Assembly (NCBI RefSeq): GCF_014207855.1
Contig: NZ_JACHKZ010000010.1
Location: 1-64,000 of the forward strand
Reading direction: 5' to 3'
DNA: 64,000 nucleotides
Source of the DNA: Comamonas odontotermitis
GTDB taxonomy: Bacteria > Pseudomonadota > Gammaproteobacteria > Burkholderiales > Burkholderiaceae_C
In this document: piece by piece, positions 1 through 7,397 of the stretch
Layout: every line of letters starts with the position of its first letter
Numbering within the stretch: the first letter of the stretch is position 1
Notes under the pieces: generated by a model
Seen by the model: only the letters and a program-made list of their open reading frames with translations
Databases searched by the model: none
Told to the model about the DNA's origin: nothing
Program-made: the position numbers and the translations under genes

Positions 1-59
1 CAGTTTGTGGTGCGGTACTTGCGCCGACCCCAGTTCGTCTCACTCATCATCCGAGCCTA

Positions 60-296
60 CTACCGCTGCGGCCCGGATTTGTGCAACAAAGCCGCCATTG
101 CGGCTCCGAAAATCATCACGCAGGTCGAGGTGGCGACGGCAATATGCATGGCGGCGTGTCCGATTTCGCTATCGGCGCCGTAGACTGCCAAGAGCGTGGA
201 GTACAGAACGGGAACGACCACAAAGCCGCCTCCGAAGCCAAACAATACGGTGGTTGTGCCCGCGAGCAGCCCAAAAAACAGCAGCAGAAAATACAT
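60..296 (-). pseudogene. TauE/SafE-family permease, broken N-terminal fragment
   Basis: The 78-residue product reads as the start of a sulfite/organosulfonate exporter of the TauE/SafE type: a hydrophobic first helix, a Gly-rich turn (FGFGGGFVVVPVLY) typical of the first repeat of that family, and a second hydrophobic segment. Family members are usually about 250 residues. Here the frame ends in two tandem TAG codons (60-62 and 57-59), and the same frame stays open beyond them to the window edge. Either the gene carries nonsense mutations or the remaining homology lies in another frame outside the window. It is divergent from the AraC-type gene 106 bp away, which may once have regulated it. 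I infer that it is non-functional. Confidence 0.5.
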
Positions 297-402
297 GGAA
301 AGAAGTCGTCGTGATGTTGTAAAACCTCACGATAGAGGAGCAGTCTTTGGCTAGCATTCGAAGGATGGCCAATAATCCTTTCGTTTCAGCCAAACCTTTC
401 TG

Positions 403-1188
403 ATGCACAACATCTCGCTTGATTCGGTGGACGCAGTGGCACGGCCGTTGCTGGCCATTGGTACCGACTATCCGCCTGGCACACTGCTGGACACCCATAC
501 CCATCGCCGCGCGCAGGTGCTGTATGGGATGATGGGGTTGATGGAGGTGGAAACCGACGACGGCGCTTGGGTCATCCCACCGTACAGCGGTGTGTGGATT
601 CCGGCGGGCAAACGCCACCGGGTGCGCATGCAAGGCGTCAGCACGCGCAGCCTTTATATCGAGCCCGGCGCCGCACCGCGGGAAGCGGCGCATTGCGAGG
701 TGCTGGTGATCACCCCACTGCTGCACCAGTTGCTATTGGCTTCGCTGGGCATGCCTGCGCTGTATGACGAGCAAGGGCGAGATGGCGCGCTGGCGCTATT
801 GCTTTTGCATGAGGTGCGCATGGCGCAGACGATGCCGTTGTTCGCACCGATTCCGCAGGATCAGGCACTTGCACGGCTGTGCAAGGCCTTTCTCAAATCG
901 CCTCACATCCAGGCAGCGCCCCAGGAATGGGCAGAGCAACTGCACAAGAGCTTGCGCACCTTCACCCGATTGTTCAGGCTGCAGACGGGCATGAGCTTTG
1001 GAGCCTGGAGGCAGCAAGCCTGTCTGCTGGCTGCATTGCCCAGGCTGTCTTCCGGAGAGTCGGTCACACAGGTGGCGCTTGATCTTGGCTACGACAGCCC
1101 CAGTGCGTTTTCCACCATGTTCCGCAAGCGGCTTGGGCGGGTGCCGAGCGACTTTATCCGGATGGCGTCATCCGGTGCCACTCCATGA
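403..1188 (+). CDS. AraC-family transcriptional regulator with N-terminal cupin domain
   Basis: The 261-residue protein has a cupin-type sensor domain in about residues 20-100 (THTHRRAQVLYG, then PPYSGVWIPAGKRHRV, the usual metal or ligand barrel strands). A C-terminal AraC/XylS DNA-binding domain with two helix-turn-helix units covers about residues 165-258 (SVTQVALDLGYDSPSAFS is the second recognition unit). This is the layout of NimR/YeaM-like regulators, which often control an adjacent divergent exporter. The neighbour here is the broken TauE/SafE-like gene, so the regulator may have lost its local target. The ligand is unknown. Confidence 0.85.
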   Translation: MHNISLDSVDAVARPLLAIGTDYPPGTLLDTHTHRRAQVLYGMMGLMEVETDDGAWVIPPYSGVWIPAGKRHRVRMQGVSTRSLYIEPGAAPREAAHCEVLVITPLLHQLLLASLGMPALYDEQGRDGALALLLLHEVRMAQTMPLFAPIPQDQALARLCKAFLKSPHIQAAPQEWAEQLHKSLRTFTRLFRLQTGMSFGAWRQQACLLAALPRLSSGESVTQVALDLGYDSPSAFSTMFRKRLGRVPSDFIRMASSGATP

Positions 1189-1222
1189 GCTTGTCGGCTG
1201 CTGGTCGGTTGTGGTGCTGCGC

Positions 1223-1960
1223 TTAGGCATCCCGATGATCGGCCTCTCCAGCCTTCCAATACCCCTTGGCGCTGAGGCAGCGGCGCGGAATGTCCCGCTC
1301 CTGAAGGTAGTGCTGCTTTAGCCTTCGGATGGCGGTAGACTCTCCCGCTATCCAGATGTAGCCCGGCCCCGTTGGCAAGGGGCGGTGCAACAGCGACTGA
1401 CACAAGCCGAGGCCGTGCTTGGCCTGTGCATTGATCCATTGGATGCGCAGCCTGGCGGGGCTTTCAACAGGCTGTTGGTCTTCGGTGGAGAGTACCTCGA
1501 TATAAACCTTGGCATTGATACCTGCGGGCAAGCTGCTTGCAATGCTCTGGATACCGGGCAAGGCTGTAGCGTCGCCCGCCAGCATTACCCAGCTTGCATC
1601 GCCAGGCAGAAAAAAGCCTCCGCTGCGTGGCCCTGCAATTGCCAGTTGCTCGCCAACCGCAGCTTGGGATGCCCAGGCAGAGGCGGGGCCGGAATCGGCA
1701 TTCGCGCCATGCAGAACGAAATCCAGATCCAAGGTTCCCGCTTTGTGGTCAATGCTTCGCACCGTATAGGCACGACCTTCGCCAGAAGGTAGAAAGACCT
1801 TGACCCAGGCTGCCGGGTCGCTGATTCCCTCGGCATCCAGAAACTCTGCTACCTCGTCGCCACCTATGGTGATTCGACGCATATGGGGTGTAACGGAATG
1901 GACTGCCTGCACGATTGCAGCGGCTCTTCTCGTTTGGGGCTTTGGCGCGGCCTCAAGCAT
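1223..1960 (-). CDS. Siderophore-interacting FAD-binding ferric reductase-like protein
   Basis: The 245-residue protein belongs to the SIP/ViuB family of cytoplasmic flavoproteins that reduce ferric siderophores using NAD(P)H. The FAD-binding RAYTVR motif sits at residues 63-68. A nucleotide-binding stretch (VMLAGDATALPGIQSIA) follows at about 125-140. The C-terminal family signature GYIWIAGESTAIRRLK and KGYWKAGEAD is intact. The length is normal. It is transcribed divergently from a TetR regulator, and two palindromes lie between the two starts, so local TetR repression is likely. An iron link is inferred from the family; no classical Fur box stood out by eye. Confidence 0.9.
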   Translation of the reverse strand: MLEAAPKPQTRRAAAIVQAVHSVTPHMRRITIGGDEVAEFLDAEGISDPAAWVKVFLPSGEGRAYTVRSIDHKAGTLDLDFVLHGANADSGPASAWASQAAVGEQLAIAGPRSGGFFLPGDASWVMLAGDATALPGIQSIASSLPAGINAKVYIEVLSTEDQQPVESPARLRIQWINAQAKHGLGLCQSLLHRPLPTGPGYIWIAGESTAIRRLKQHYLQERDIPRRCLSAKGYWKAGEADHRDA

Positions 1961-2085
1961 GGCATGCTTCGGTGATCATGCGGGCCCGCAGAAAAGCCGT
2001 GCCAGTGGGGCGATGTGCGGCAACGTGTACAACAGCAACGGCCGCCGCGGGTGTGACATGGATGCGAAAAGGCATCGATTACTCC

Positions 2086-2110
2086 AAATATGAGCATTTG
2101 CTCGATATTT
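2086..2110. promoter_or_regulatory. Putative TetR operator 1 (near-palindrome)
   Basis: AAATATGAGCA and GCTCGATATTT flank a short centre, giving an inverted repeat with a single offset base. It lies between the divergent siderophore-interacting and TetR genes, 76 bp before the preferred TetR ATG. It shares the ATATGAGC half-site with the palindrome 6 bp downstream. Confidence 0.55.
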
Positions 2111-2115
2111 GAAAT

Positions 2116-2137
2116 AATATGAGTGATAGCTCATATT
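2116..2137. promoter_or_regulatory. Putative TetR operator 2 (perfect 8-bp palindrome)
   Basis: AATATGAG-TGATAG-CTCATATT is a perfect inverted repeat with a 6-bp centre. Its centre is about 28 bp from that of operator 1. Paired sites of this type are typical of TetR-family autoregulation. The GTG at 2123 lies inside this palindrome, which argues for translation starting instead at the ATG at 2162. Confidence 0.6.
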
Positions 2138-2161
2138 GAAAACTCGCGTTTGGATAAGCCC

Positions 2162-2794
2162 ATGCCCGACTTGCCCCAGCCCCGCCGTATCCCGCGCCAA
2201 AGCCGCTCTCGTGCGTTGGTGGACTCGATTCTTGAAGCAACGGCTCATGTTCTGAGCGAGCGCGGATACGCAGGCACCAACACCAATCTGGTGGCAGAAC
2301 GCGCGGGCGTCAGCGTGGGTTCGGTGTACCAGTACTTTCCCAACAAGGATTCGCTGATCTCGGCACTGCATGAGCGGCACGCCACAGAAATGCATGCAGC
2401 CATGGAGGCGGTTCTTGCCGGAATGCCTTCGCAGGGGCTACGGGCGCAATTGGCCGCCATCGTGCGTGCATGGATGGCGGCTCACCAGATCGCGCCTGAG
2501 CTGCACAGGGTGCTGGAGAAAGAGTTTCCGTTCTTTGATGCCCCGCCTGACCAAAGCCCTGCAGACCAAAGCATTTACGCGCGCGTTCACCAGTTGCTGG
2601 AAGCGCACCGGGATGGCTTGGTGCCCCAGGATTTGAGCCTGGCCGCCTGGGTTGTTCTGCAAAGCATGGAATCATTGATTCATGCCGCCATCATCCCTCC
2701 GGGCACTCCGCACCCGATCGAGAAAACCGAGCAGGCTATCATCGACATGCTGACCGGCTACCTCCATGGTGGCCAACAGCCCGATTCGCGGTAG
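2162..2794 (+). CDS. TetR-family transcriptional regulator
   Basis: The protein has 210 residues from the preferred ATG. An N-terminal TetR helix-turn-helix covers about residues 18-62 (SERGYAGTNTNLVAERAGVS, then VGSVYQYFPNKDSL). It is followed by an all-helical ligand and dimerisation domain resembling the TetR C-terminal domain common in AcrR-like members. An upstream in-frame GTG at 2123 would add 13 residues but lies within a palindromic operator. The gene is divergent from the siderophore-interacting protein gene and probably represses both it and itself through the paired palindromes. The ligand is unknown. Confidence 0.85.
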   Translation: MPDLPQPRRIPRQSRSRALVDSILEATAHVLSERGYAGTNTNLVAERAGVSVGSVYQYFPNKDSLISALHERHATEMHAAMEAVLAGMPSQGLRAQLAAIVRAWMAAHQIAPELHRVLEKEFPFFDAPPDQSPADQSIYARVHQLLEAHRDGLVPQDLSLAAWVVLQSMESLIHAAIIPPGTPHPIEKTEQAIIDMLTGYLHGGQQPDSR

Positions 2795-2874
2795 CGCGCG
2801 GCCCGCATGGAGCAGGTGCGCCTGCGGTCATTTTCGGCTTGGCAAGCAACGGATCCATCAATACGATTTTGGGT

Positions 2875-3264
2875 ATGGGTACAAAAAGGGAGCGAAACAT
2901 CCAGCTGGCGCATGCTGTTCTGGACTGGAACAGGGCGCATCTCCGGCACGATGCTTTGTTGACCGAAACGCAGGTCAGGCAGTGCTTTGGAGAAGATTTC
3001 ATTGTTGAGCCCAATGGCCGACACTACCGTGCAGACGTCGCCAACTACCTGGAGTTTCTCAACGGAATGAGGGCGACCATGGCGGGTATCGAATACCGGG
3101 TCATCCACACCGTGGCGGATGACGATGGCGTGGTGTTGGATATGGCTGTGCAGATCGCCCATACCGATGGGCGCAGGGAAGATTTCATCGCCATGCTGCT
3201 CATGCATTTCGATGCAAAGGACAAAGTATCTCTCTGGAAGGAAACCTATCTGTCTCGTGCATGA
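2875..3264 (+). CDS. NTF2-like (SnoaL-type) small protein
   Basis: The protein has 129 residues from the ATG; a TTG 36 bp upstream is a weaker alternative. The pattern is an N-terminal helix, then FGEDFIVEPNGRHYRADVANYLEFL, then alternating strands ending in HFDAKDKVSLWKETYL. This resembles the NTF2/SnoaL-like fold used by many small stress or polyketide-cyclase-like proteins. No catalytic assignment is possible. It follows the TetR gene on the same strand with an 80-bp gap, so it may be co-transcribed with it. There is no strong ribosome binding site. Confidence 0.6.
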   Translation: MGTKRERNIQLAHAVLDWNRAHLRHDALLTETQVRQCFGEDFIVEPNGRHYRADVANYLEFLNGMRATMAGIEYRVIHTVADDDGVVLDMAVQIAHTDGRREDFIAMLLMHFDAKDKVSLWKETYLSRA

Positions 3265-3532
3265 AGGGAACTGCGCGCCCGCCCGTCTTGTTTCCAGTCT
3301 CCTGATTTTGTTTGGGAACGTGTGTATCTGTAGCAAGGCTTGACCGCTGCGCGGCATGTCCTACCCGTGGGCCACGACGACGACTACCCTGCAAGCGTTT
3401 GTGGGCACGTAGCATGGGTACCAGGACAAAGCAATGGCCGCATGAAGAGGCCAGATGTAGCAGCTATGCACTGGTCAAAAGGCGTGCAATGGCTTTGTCT
3501 TTTGTTCAACGCTTCTTACACAGGAGGACACC

Positions 3533-3892
3533 ATGGATACCATTCACAGCGCATCCAGCGTCATTTCTTCGGACAAGGTTCATGGCACAAACGTGTTCAA
3601 TCCCAATGGAGAAAAACTGGGCTCCATTGAATCCCTGGTACTCGACAAGCTCTCGGGCAAGGTTCGTTACGCCGTCATGGAGTTTGGTGGTTTTCTCGGC
3701 ATGGGCACCGATGTTTACCCATTGCCCTGGGAAACACTGAAGTACGACACCGACCTGGGTGGATATGTCGTGACCTTGACGCGCGAGCAGCTCGAAGGCG
3801 CCCCCCGCTATGGGCGCGACACCACACAGGATTACTCGGACGAATACGGCCGCAAGGTGCACGATTACTACGGCGTACCCTGGATCTATTGA
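3533..3892 (+). CDS. PRC-barrel domain protein
   Basis: The 119-residue protein begins after a clear AGGAGG-like ribosome site. Residues about 17-80 form a PRC-barrel (KVHGTNVFNPNGEKLGSIES, then VRYAVMEFGGFLGMG), followed by the conserved PLPWETLKYD. The C-terminus is acidic and Tyr-rich (YGRDTTQDYSDEYGRKVHDY). PRC-barrel proteins of this size are soluble and often stress- or surface-associated in proteobacteria, with no known enzyme activity. It is a single-gene unit closed by a terminator 32 bp downstream. Confidence 0.85.
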   Translation: MDTIHSASSVISSDKVHGTNVFNPNGEKLGSIESLVLDKLSGKVRYAVMEFGGFLGMGTDVYPLPWETLKYDTDLGGYVVTLTREQLEGAPRYGRDTTQDYSDEYGRKVHDYYGVPWIY

Positions 3893-3923
3893 TCTGACGC
3901 TATCCGCCCGGTCTGATATGCCA

Positions 3924-3945
3924 AAAGCCACCCTCGGGTGGCTTT
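3924..3945 (+). terminator. Rho-independent terminator after the PRC-barrel gene
   Basis: AAAGCCACCC and GGGTGGCTTT form a perfect stem of about 9-10 bp with a tiny CTCG loop, followed by TCTTGT. Coding ends at 3892. Confidence 0.75.
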
Positions 3946-4108
3946 CTTGTATGCGATGCACGCTTGCGATTTCACTTTATTTTGATAGCAATTGATGCAG
4001 GCCAGATCAATGTTGGGCATAAAAAACATCGCCGCGCATAGTGGCGCGGCGATGGACTGATGCGGATGCAAAAGCAGTCTGCGCTCAGGACTGCGGGTAT
4101 GGGTGCCT

Positions 4109-4258
4109 TCAATGCTTGCTGTGTTGCTGCGCCAGCACCCGTCGAGCCTTCTCGAAGGTCTTGCGAATGTCGGTGTTGTCCTTGTTGGTGTAGCGCAAAC
4201 TCTTTTGGCCCGGCTTGGCAACCAAGGGGCGGCTTGGCATGGTGAGCATCGGTGTCAT
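4109..4258 (-). CDS. Small basic protein of 49 residues
   Basis: Reading the minus strand from the ATG at 4258 gives a 49-residue basic protein: MTPMLTMPSRPLVAKPG, then QKSLRYTNKDNTDIRKTFEK, ending QQHSKH and TGA. A strong AGGAGG ribosome site lies directly upstream. The composition (Lys/Arg-rich, no hydrophobic segment) suggests a small nucleic-acid- or ribosome-associated protein, but that is inference. The strong start signal and sensible codon use support it as a real gene. It is separated from the CopD-like gene by about 115 bp. Confidence 0.7.
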   Translation of the reverse strand: MTPMLTMPSRPLVAKPGQKSLRYTNKDNTDIRKTFEKARRVLAQQHSKH

Positions 4259-4374
4259 ATGGCCTCCTGAGGGGGAATGGGCTGTAATGCTTACTGTTAC
4301 CTATCAGGAATAGCTTGCCCATCAGTATTTGCCTCAAGCTGGGCTGGGACTGCACCTACAGCCTATGAAAAGGC

Positions 4375-4845
4375 TCAGAACGGTAGTCGTAAAGTCACCA
4401 CAATCACGGTGCCCAGGGCCAGGTTCAATGCCACCCATTTGCGGATCTGGGCCATGGCCTTGGCGCCAGCCTGCCAGTCCTTGGCGCCTACGGCGGCATC
4501 AAGCCGTTTGAACAGCGCAAATCGGATATGACCGAACACCGCCATCATTACGATCCCCAGCACCGCCATCACGATCCACGATACCGGCATGGGCGCCTTG
4601 GCGCCTGCCTGTGCGGCCATCTGGTGAACCAGGCCGATCATGCCCAGGCCGCTTGCCAGAATCAGCACGACAGCCACCAGCACGGCGGCAAAAAAACGCT
4701 GCAGCACATCGCGCATCAGGGGCAGACGTTCGGGCGGCTGCAGTTGCGCAGCGGCAGGGCGAAGGAAGAAGTGGGCGAACGCCATGCCGCCCAGCCAGAC
4801 AATGACGGAGAGCAGGTGAACCGTTTTGAGAGTGATGTAGAGCAT
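4375..4845 (-). CDS. CopD-like integral membrane protein
   Basis: The 156-residue protein has about four transmembrane helices: residues 5-25, 48-72, 85-105 and 135-153. The N-terminal TLKTVHLLSVIVWLGGMAF matches the conserved His-containing first helix of the CopD/copper-resistance D family (PF05425-like). Family members sit in the inner membrane and are associated with copper handling or act as small cytochrome-like proteins. The protein lacks the partner domains of full CopD, so a role in copper uptake is only a possibility. It forms a probable unit with the small basic gene downstream. Confidence 0.75.
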   Translation of the reverse strand: MLYITLKTVHLLSVIVWLGGMAFAHFFLRPAAAQLQPPERLPLMRDVLQRFFAAVLVAVVLILASGLGMIGLVHQMAAQAGAKAPMPVSWIVMAVLGIVMMAVFGHIRFALFKRLDAAVGAKDWQAGAKAMAQIRKWVALNLALGTVIVVTLRLPF

Positions 4846-5296
4846 GGGGCGGGTAAAGAATAGTTGGAGGAGGGCGCTTGGCTGTATCGTACCTGCCTTG
4901 CCTGGTCAGTTGTTCGCCTTCTGGTCATGAAAGCTGCCTTGCGCTTTTGAAGAAAAAACACAGGCCAAAGACCACGCTGCATCGTGCGACATGGCGGCGG
5001 GCATTTGCTGGCGCTGTGGCTGGCTGCTACCATGCGCCGCATGTTGTCTTCTGCCTCCACGCACTGCTCGCACGCGCCAGTTGCCCTGCCTGGAGGCGCC
5101 GTGCTGCGCGGGATGAATTACAAGCCCGTCGCACATTCCCTCGCCCGGCGATAACCCCCCACATTCATTTGCGCAAACGCAGTATCGCCGGGCTTCTACC
5201 CAGCGCGATCGCGGCTGCGCACCTGCCCGGCGCCCAGCCATGGAACAAGCCCGTGGCCACGCACTGCGTGCCGTCACACGGAATGGGAAGACCGTC
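4846..5296. other. Intergenic region without a recognisable gene
   Basis: About 450 bp lie between the CopD-like gene and the hexapeptide-repeat gene. Open frames here have atypical composition and no ribosome site or family resemblance. It probably holds the two divergent promoters. I could not identify any RNA or repeat. Confidence 0.5.
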
Positions 5297-6181
5297 ATGG
5301 ACCAATCCATGGAATTTACCAAGCAGTTTCTGCGCTCCAAAAGCCCTTGTGCAATGGGTTTTCGCTGGTTCGTGCGCAACATCGAAGATGGCGTGAGTTA
5401 TCAGAAGGCGCTGGACACCCTGGTGGCCGCTGGCCGTGTGGACGATGCGCTATGGTTGCTGAACAACTTTGGCCCTACCAATGCCGTGCTTGAGCTGGAT
5501 CGCTTGGAAGCCGATGCCGTCGTGTTTGCGGGCAGCGTACAGGTACGCGCTGGCGTGGAAGTAGATGGTGTGGTGCATGTGGGCCGCTCCTTGCAGGCTG
5601 GTGGTGGAGTGCGCAGCGGCGGCGATCTCGTCGTGGGGGAGGACATCCGCGCGGGCGCCAGCATTTTTGCGGGTGGCAGGCTGCATTGCGGTGGCCACCT
5701 GCGCACCGACTGGGGTGTAGATGTGCAGCAGGGTGTGACCGTTGGCGGCGATCTGCGGGTGGCTTGGGACCTGGTTGCGCAAGGCGCGATCAGCGTGCGC
5801 GGCTCCGCTGTGGTGGGGCAGGATGTGATTGCAAATGACAGCTTGCACTGCGAGAAAAACCTGCGCGTTGGCGGGCACCTGACCGGAGCGGGCCCCCTGC
5901 GTGCGGGACACGGGATCGCGGTGGGCGGCGCGATCGAAGGCGTATCGCATATCGATGCAGGCTGGGGCATTCGTGCGGGTGAGCACATCCACGCCAGCGG
6001 GGCCATCAAAGCGGGGGAAAGCCTGGCTGCAGGTGATGCCATCTGCGCGGGCGAAGGCTACGGGGTGTTTGCAGGCCTCAATGTGCAGGAAGACAGCTGG
6101 GAGGTGAGCGGCCAGGTGTGCGCAGCAAGCCCGCCCAAGCGCCTGCGCAGCGGGTGCTGGATCGGCCCCAGTCTGCTGTAA
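5297..6181 (+). CDS. Hexapeptide-repeat (beta-helix/polymer-forming-like) protein of unknown function
   Basis: The protein has 294 residues, starting at an ATG preceded by GGGAAG; an upstream ATG at 5240 lacks a good site. Residues 1-79 form a compact domain (FLRSKSPCAMGFRWFVRN, then ALDTLVAAGRVDDALWLLNN). Residues 80-253 are 29 uninterrupted hexapeptides of the pattern x-[LIV]-x-[AVC]-G-x, for example DIRAGA, SIFAGG, RLHCGG and NLRVGG. Three hexapeptides per turn would give a beta-helix of about ten coils, reminiscent of bactofilins or left-handed helix acyltransferases, but no catalytic His or bactofilin motif is visible. There is no signal peptide. It stands alone between unrelated genes. 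I do not recognise a characterised homologue. Confidence 0.75.
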   Translation: MDQSMEFTKQFLRSKSPCAMGFRWFVRNIEDGVSYQKALDTLVAAGRVDDALWLLNNFGPTNAVLELDRLEADAVVFAGSVQVRAGVEVDGVVHVGRSLQAGGGVRSGGDLVVGEDIRAGASIFAGGRLHCGGHLRTDWGVDVQQGVTVGGDLRVAWDLVAQGAISVRGSAVVGQDVIANDSLHCEKNLRVGGHLTGAGPLRAGHGIAVGGAIEGVSHIDAGWGIRAGEHIHASGAIKAGESLAAGDAICAGEGYGVFAGLNVQEDSWEVSGQVCAASPPKRLRSGCWIGPSLL

Positions 6182-6251
6182 TTCTGAATGATAGAGGTCT
6201 GTAGCGCTGGGTTGGTGCGCGCAAGTTGCTATTGAAAATATAGAAACCAGA

Positions 6252-6749
6252 TCAGAAAACGCCCAGCCCCAGCCCCGCCGCCAGCGCGGCGCCAAGTTCG
6301 CGGCAGTGCTGCAGATCGGTATCGGGAATGCGCTTGGTGGCCAGGATGGCCTCGGGCGTCTGTGCATGGGTACAGATGATCAGCGGCTCAGCCACCGGCT
6401 TGAGCCGCCAGCCTGTGGCGATGCGCTCGATCTGGCGCGCCGCGCCATGGCCATCGCTGCCCGCACACACCAGGCTTGCATAGGCACGGCCATTGATACG
6501 ATCGAGCACCGGGTAGTAACAGCGGTCAAAAAAGTCCTTCATCATGCCGCTCATCGCAGCCAGATTCTCCGGCGTGGCAAACACATAGGCGTTGGCAGCC
6601 AACACATCGGAGGGCTGGGTGGCCTGTGCATGCAGCAGGCGTACATCCACACCGCCTTCTGCCAGCGCGCCATCGCGCGCGGCCTGCGCCATCTGGAGCG
6701 TGCCCTGGGTGAGGGTGTGGTAGACGATGAGCAATTGCGGGGCAACCAT
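6252..6749 (-). CDS. Flavodoxin-fold NAD(P)H-dependent oxidoreductase
   Basis: The protein has 165 residues from the ATG at 6749; the longer frame adds an unlikely 19-residue leader. The flavodoxin pattern is present: LLIVYHTLTQGTLQMAQAA as the FMN phosphate loop, FATPENLAAMSGMMKDFFDR as the second loop seen in WrbA/FMN reductases, and a GSDGHGAARQIERI third loop. It is likely a cytoplasmic FMN-dependent reductase with an unknown substrate. It is convergent with the preceding repeat-protein gene. Confidence 0.8.
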   Translation of the reverse strand: MVAPQLLIVYHTLTQGTLQMAQAARDGALAEGGVDVRLLHAQATQPSDVLAANAYVFATPENLAAMSGMMKDFFDRCYYPVLDRINGRAYASLVCAGSDGHGAARQIERIATGWRLKPVAEPLIICTHAQTPEAILATKRIPDTDLQHCRELGAALAAGLGLGVF

Positions 6750-6876
6750 GGCGCAAGCATAGCGGCAAAGCGGGAGGCGGTCTTGGCAGTGCCATGTCAT
6801 GTACAAGACGGCGCACTACGGCATAGTCGGTAGCGCATGGTAGATTGGGCCTCTCACTCCTTCGGATTCGACAGCC

Positions 6877-7302
6877 ATGAGCGAATTGTTTGACCGCGTT
6901 GCCGCCAGTTTTCACGCCCAGGGGCTCATGCACACCATGGGTGCCAGCCTGCGGCAGGTGGTTGACGGCGAAGTGCAGATTGCGCTGCCTTATAGCAAGG
7001 CCCTGTCGCAGCAGCACGGATTTTTGCATGCTGGCGCGGTGACCAGTGTGGTTGACAGTGCGGTGGGTTATGCCGCGCTTACCAAGGCGCCTGCGGGGTA
7101 TGACGTGGTCACTGCCGAATTCAAGATCAACCTGCTGCGACCAGCCATTGGTGAGCGCTTTGTGGCGGTGGGCAAGGTGCAGAACGCAGGCAAGCTGCTG
7201 ACCGTGTGCACGGGCGAACTGCTCGCCTACACCGCAGACATCGACGCTGCCCCCAAGGTGGTGGCCTTGATGCAGGCAACCATCGTCAATGTCAAATACT
7301 GA
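6877..7302 (+). CDS. PaaI-family acyl-CoA thioesterase
   Basis: This 141-residue hotdog-fold protein carries the family core: QQHGFLHAGAVTSVVDSAVG contains the HGxxHxG-like loop and the catalytic-type Asp of PaaI/YdiI thioesterases, followed by TAEFKINLLRPA and later strands. It would hydrolyse acyl- or phenylacetyl-type CoA thioesters in the cytoplasm. The nearby crotonase genes suggest a small acyl-CoA catabolic neighbourhood, although they are on separate transcripts. It ends just before a long terminator-like hairpin derived from a dispersed repeat. Confidence 0.88.
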   Translation: MSELFDRVAASFHAQGLMHTMGASLRQVVDGEVQIALPYSKALSQQHGFLHAGAVTSVVDSAVGYAALTKAPAGYDVVTAEFKINLLRPAIGERFVAVGKVQNAGKLLTVCTGELLAYTADIDAAPKVVALMQATIVNVKY

Positions 7303-7315
7303 TTGAAGCTAAAGA

Positions 7316-7368
7316 TAGCTGCTGGCGCTTATGGCGCTTATCTTTAAAGTGCCAGAAGCTATTTTTTT
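7316..7368 (+). terminator. Long hairpin with T7 tract, derived from a dispersed repeat
   Basis: TAGCTGCTGGCGCTT (7316-7330) pairs with AAGTGCCAGAAGCTA (7347-7361) with one mismatch and one GU. It is followed by seven T residues. It lies 14 bp after the thioesterase stop. The sequence matches the dispersed AGCGCT/GATAGC element seen elsewhere in the window. Confidence 0.7.
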
Positions 7369-7397
7369 GATAGTGACTGGTGCAGTTCAAGTGTTGC

